A stretch of 64,000 bases of DNA, taken from the NCBI GenBank assembly GCA_900208305.1, contig OAPG01000019.1, positions 1 through 64,000 of the forward strand, in the 5' to 3' direction. A model generated the notes under the pieces. The model saw nothing but the letters and a program-made list of their open reading frames with translations. It ran no database searches and was not told the DNA's origin. The stretch's first letter is position 1, and every line of letters begins with the position of its first letter. The DNA comes from Melanopsichium pennsylvanicum. Lineage: Eukaryota > Basidiomycota > Ustilaginomycetes > Ustilaginales. A program made the translations under genes and the position numbers. This document shows, piece by piece, positions 60,456 through 64,000 of this stretch.

Positions 60456-62573
60456 TCATACTGGCGACTTGCGCTTGGCCAGACCAGGGCTGGTGGCATT
60501 CTGCATCAGCATGGGCGTCCCTTGTGCGCTTGGCCCAGAATTGGAAGCGGTGCGCTTCATCGGCGTTCGCATCGCTTTGGCGTTCGGACCTTCGCCATCA
60601 GGCCCAAAGAAGCTGTGGTCGGCCATGTTCAGGTTGTGGCCATATGCAGGGAAGCCATTGTTGGCAATAAACGGTGAGCCTTCAAACGATTTGAATTGGC
60701 CGCCTGCTATGACTCCCGGCGCTGGTGACGGTGGAAGAGGCGTGTTGATGGCGGCCATCATGGCTTGATGTTGCGGTGTGAGCGGAGAGGGAGGTATGCT
60801 CATCACGCCTAAACCAGCATTGCTGGCCGAAAGGCCTGCAGACGTGGGACTGATGCCGTGATGCATACCGCCGTGTCCAAACATGCCTGACGCTGCCGAA
60901 GTGTCGATGGCCAATCCAGCAAGACCAGGTCGATTGGATCCCGGACCACCTCGGCCAATGTTGAACTGCGGAGGAGGCATTTGGCCTTCACCGAACGAGG
61001 CAGACCGTTGAGGCATACCCGATGCAGCCATCATGACAGCCTCGCCTTGCATAGATCCGTGCATGGGCGAACCGTTCATGGCAAGCATACTCTCGCTGTG
61101 TGTGGAGCTCGAAGAGACGCGGCGCGAGATCGGGGTGCCAGCCATGCCGAAGCCGTCCGCTGGTCCTCCAAAGCCCTGTGGCGGGCCGTGCATGCCTTGC
61201 AAACCATGACTGGGACCCATGCGTAAGCCGCCGGGACCTACGCCTGCGCCGAATTCGGGTTCCGTGACAAAGATAGGGGGACCGTCATGTCCCTGTGGGG
61301 TCCAAAGCCCTTGCGGAGGCATGGGGGAAGGGAGATCGAGAGTCGGGATGCGCACGTCAAAAGCGAGATTGCCACCGCTGGCCTTTTTCACATGCTCGAG
61401 CACGAGTCCAAGGACGTCCCTGAGCTGCGTCGTAAACGTGCGAAGCGCCATGTTCTGCTCGGTAAGCTCTTCCAGACGGAAGTGCATCTCGTCAATCTGT
61501 TGACGCAATTGCATCTGGCCGACACTGACGCTGTACTGCAGGTCTCTTGCCTCTACGCGGGCATGTTCCGAATCCAGAGCTTTCCTGCGAATGTCGTCCA
61601 GCAGGTCAGGTCGCCCTCGCAGGAACTTGGGATGAGAGAACTCCCAGATCTGCGCATCAACGGACTGACGATGGCCGCGTGGAGTCTTGTTGACCTTGTA
61701 GAAGCCATACATGTTGAGCTGACGAATGAAACTCGAGAAATTGCTGTGCTTGAAATGCTTGCCAAGCACCTCTTTTGCAAACTCGTCGAAATTGCAGACC
61801 ATGACGCTGGTACCGTTGCGATTCCAGCTGATGAGGTGCTGGTAATCGGGATCGCCGACCATGCGGAAGAGCTTGTAGACGAATTTGCTCGACTGACGCT
61901 TTTCGGCGGCGAGGTCAGCGTCAGATTGGTTGGTTGCGTTGGGATCATCTACTGAAGCATCGCCCATGGATTGGTTCGCGATGCCGCCGAAAGCTGAAGA
62001 GGGGCTGTCTGCATTCTGGGAGTTGGCGCTCTTGATCGAGGTGGAGCTGTAGGAACGCATGGCGGTGGTGATGCCCCTGGTGTCGTTGTTCATGTTGTGC
62101 TCTGTTTGCAGGTTGGAGGATGCGGTAGGCGCGCCGGAATGCTGTTCCTGCATGAATGAGGAGCCATCGGGATGCAAGAGCGGCGAAGTGGAAGAAGAAG
62201 GCATGTTGATCGAGGATGCTGCATCTGCTGGAGAAGGGAGGTTGGATTGCGGCGAAGAAGCAGAAGCAGAAGCATTGGCGTAGTTGAGCGTGTTTCGCAG
62301 TCGCTGCTGATGTTCTGCTTCGCCCTTGACAGAGAGGTTTGAGATGTTGAGGTGAAGATTGCCTCCGGACGAGCTGGGTCGCATGGCGTTTTGGCCGTTG
62401 CCAAAGGCGCCAAACGAAGTTTCGGCTGTGCTGATGTTGCCGAGTTGTGTTTGGGACAGAGGCGAGTCAGAAATGGGATGCTGAAGTTGGTGGTTGTGGG
62501 AAGAAGAGGAAGGAGCTTGAAAGAAGGCGTCGAAGGCCGGATCAAAAGTCTGACCGTTTTCGATGCCATTCAT
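60456..62573 (-). CDS. HSF-type transcription factor
   Basis: A 705-residue protein. A Ser/Asn/Gln-rich N-terminus (1-225) precedes the heat-shock-factor DNA-binding domain at about 228-333 (FVYKLFRMVGDPDYQHLISW ... FKHSNFSSFIRQLNMYGFYKV ... IWEFSHPKFLRGRPDLL). The recognition helix SSFIRQLNMYGF is intact. A heptad-repeat oligomerisation region (about 340-400) follows, then a Gly/Met/Pro-rich tail. The domain binds inverted nGAAn repeats as a trimer. It may be the general heat-shock factor or one of the Mga1/Sfl1-type paralogues; the sequence around the wing (NKTPRGHRQ) does not let me decide. Complete, with a 1.4-kb upstream region. Confidence 0.88.
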   Translation of the reverse strand: MNGIENGQTFDPAFDAFFQAPSSSSHNHQLQHPISDSPLSQTQLGNISTAETSFGAFGNGQNAMRPSSSGGNLHLNISNLSVKGEAEHQQRLRNTLNYANASASASSPQSNLPSPADAASSINMPSSSTSPLLHPDGSSFMQEQHSGAPTASSNLQTEHNMNNDTRGITTAMRSYSSTSIKSANSQNADSPSSAFGGIANQSMGDASVDDPNATNQSDADLAAEKRQSSKFVYKLFRMVGDPDYQHLISWNRNGTSVMVCNFDEFAKEVLGKHFKHSNFSSFIRQLNMYGFYKVNKTPRGHRQSVDAQIWEFSHPKFLRGRPDLLDDIRRKALDSEHARVEARDLQYSVSVGQMQLRQQIDEMHFRLEELTEQNMALRTFTTQLRDVLGLVLEHVKKASGGNLAFDVRIPTLDLPSPMPPQGLWTPQGHDGPPIFVTEPEFGAGVGPGGLRMGPSHGLQGMHGPPQGFGGPADGFGMAGTPISRRVSSSSTHSESMLAMNGSPMHGSMQGEAVMMAASGMPQRSASFGEGQMPPPQFNIGRGGPGSNRPGLAGLAIDTSAASGMFGHGGMHHGISPTSAGLSASNAGLGVMSIPPSPLTPQHQAMMAAINTPLPPSPAPGVIAGGQFKSFEGSPFIANNGFPAYGHNLNMADHSFFGPDGEGPNAKAMRTPMKRTASNSGPSAQGTPMLMQNATSPGLAKRKSPV

Positions 62574-64000
62574 CTTTAGAAGCTAGCTGAGCTGACCTGC
62601 TAGTTAATGAAGAATGGAAAGCAAAGTTGTTGTGCCAATTGGCCGTCTCGAAATGTAGTTTACCAGCGTCGCGGCAGATCCGAAATGGTGAGACAAAGCT
62701 TGATGATGAGCCGGAGGGAGTCCAATGTAGATGCAGCGTACAGTAGCCGACCCGTCTGATCAGCACGGCCAACACGCGAGATGTGCGGTGGATTATATGG
62801 ATAGCGAAGGAGCCGATCCTTGAGACAAGCTGAATGCTGCGTTTGGTGCGCTCGGCTCAAATGTGACGAGGACTACTAAAAAGCTTCACCGCCTCTGGTA
62901 TTTGAGAAGAGGAGCGTTGCGATGTGGTCGATTGACAGAAAAGCAACCTTCTGATGGAAGGGACAGTGTAAAAGAGTGTGAGGGGAGTCGTGCACGATTT
63001 GCGAACGAGACTACGCGTTGGGCGATAGAAAAGGACCGAGAAGGGGCGATGGTTTTCTGACGAGCGATGATGCTATCCCATGCCGAAACCAGGATTCGAT
63101 ATCTTTGGTGTGCGCCTATTACTGACGATGAGGGAGCTGACAGCAGCGTCCGAGTCTAATGTTTGTGCCGGCTCGAAAGATTCCAATTGGAGGAACGAAG
63201 CACGACTTTGCCGCTTGTTCTGAAGGAGAGAAAAAGAGAGAAAGAGAGAGACGGAAGAATGAAAGGATGAAGCAACAATACAGAGAGTGTTGCGCGCGGG
63301 ATGAAAACGAAGGTCGAGATGATACAAAAATCGATCACTTGGAAGAGAGCTGAAAGGGGTAAATGGTGACAGTGCGGACGAGGAGCGCGACAGTCAAGAC
63401 CGACTTCAGCAGCAGCAGTAGCGGCAGCAGCAGCAGCAAGTGAGACAAGCGGAGGGAGGGACAGCGCAGAAGCGCGAGCACGAGCACGGGCAAACGCAAG
63501 CGCACGAGTAAGAGACCAACAAAGAAGGGCGAGAGCTAACAGCGCGAATACGGGCTTGAAGGCCACTTTCGCTAATCGCCTTACATCGCAGGGCAGTCGC
63601 AGAGGAGGCCAAATTTGATGTAGCCGAGAAATGTGATTTGACAGCTCTTGCCGGTTGAAATGGCTTTCTTTTTGCGCTTCTGGGCTTGTCGGCTGCTGCT
63701 AATTTTTTTTACTCTATATGTTCCTCAGCTCGATTAGGGCGTAGATTGACTGACTGACAGAAGTCGAGGGAGCACGCCGACAAAGTACTTATGGCCTGCA
63801 AAGGGTGCGGTACTTTGGCAGACCAAAAGCGCGACCCGACACTAACATTAACAATGTCAGCGGAGGGCAATGGCGAACGGTACATCTTAGACATTATTTT
63901 ATTTTGTTTGACTGTCGGAACTCGACCGCCTGTACAGCAAAAGGCCGTTCAGGACGCTGTCAACCTGCTTGGTTCTGAGCAGCAACAAAAGCAGCACGTT
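62574..64000. other. Upstream region of the HSF gene and right window edge
   Basis: Contains purine-rich (GAGA) sequence at about 63,226-63,262 and a CAG-rich stretch at 63,407-63,440. From about 63,917 a plus-strand frame (PPVQQKAVQDAVNLLGSEQ...) stays open to the window end, preceded by CTGTACAG that could be an acceptor, with an ATG at 63,854 as a possible first exon in a different phase. This may be the start of the next gene, but the window ends too soon to say. Other small frames lack support. Confidence 0.4.
63407..63440. repeat. Interrupted CAG/CGG triplet repeat
   Basis: CAG triplets interrupted by TAG and CGG in the long upstream region of the HSF gene. Non-coding as far as I can tell. 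Confidence 0.6.

Noticed and set aside
1..64000. CRISPR array, bacterial operons or rRNA genes
   Set aside because: No spaced direct repeats of CRISPR type and no rRNA-like sequence; the gene structure and introns are eukaryotic.

Overview
This window is the left end of a fungal chromosome. It opens with about 160 bp of CCCTAA telomere repeat and continues through roughly 63 kb of gene-dense sequence. Several features point to a smut fungus (Ustilaginaceae, Basidiomycota): an adaptor with the SAM / Ras-association / double-SH3 layout of Ustilago Ubc2, mostly intron-poor genes, short 84-128 nt introns with GTAAGT-type donors, and C-ending codons in most genes. The species cannot be named from the sequence alone.

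Layout. 1-890: telomere and a short gene-free subtelomere. 891-1499 (-): the last four membrane helices and tail of a P5B ATPase, cut off from the rest of the gene. 2-33.7 kb, mostly housekeeping genes: SurE-type nucleotidase/acid phosphatase, a 101-aa hydrophilic protein, zinc dehydrogenase, TFIIB/Brf-like factor, RSC9-type remodeller subunit, ubc2, MFS phosphate-type transporter, Tda3-like FAD oxidoreductase, Nup53/Nup35 nucleoporin, the centromeric histone CENP-A (three exons), an ADIP/Msd1-like coiled-coil protein, a Dabb protein, an NmrA-type gene remnant and a four-exon Gfo/Idh/MocA oxidoreductase. 33,988-38,337 (+): the P5B ATPase, complete from its start through the sixth core helix, then abruptly stopped. 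38.9-62.6 kb: dipeptidyl aminopeptidase (S9B), SSU1-type sulfite exporter, amino-acid permease, a small spliced hypothetical gene, a secreted alginate-lyase-like protein (three exons), a PDR-type ABC transporter and an HSF-type transcription factor.

Main observation. The two P5B ATPase pieces are complementary. The 33,988-38,337 gene ends in the motif RTGPA just after core helix 6. The telomere-proximal fragment supplies helices 7-10 and the C-terminal tail with no overlap and no obvious gap. Their positions and opposite strands are what a single inversion of about 36.8 kb (1500 to 38,334) with both breakpoints in or beside this gene would leave. Reversing that interval on paper puts the halves in frame on the minus strand. 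Either this strain carries a young inversion that broke its Ypk9/ATP13A2 homologue and moved about fourteen loci, or the contig is misassembled.

Other links between neighbours: CENP-A and the Msd1-like spindle-pole protein are divergently transcribed from one 424-bp promoter that carries an MCB-type ACGCGT box, which suggests joint G1/S control of two mitotic genes. Several genes recovered here (CENP-A, the Gfo/Idh/MocA enzyme, the Dabb protein, the 101-aa protein, the alginate-lyase-like protein) only become complete once introns are removed; exon coordinates are given in their entries.
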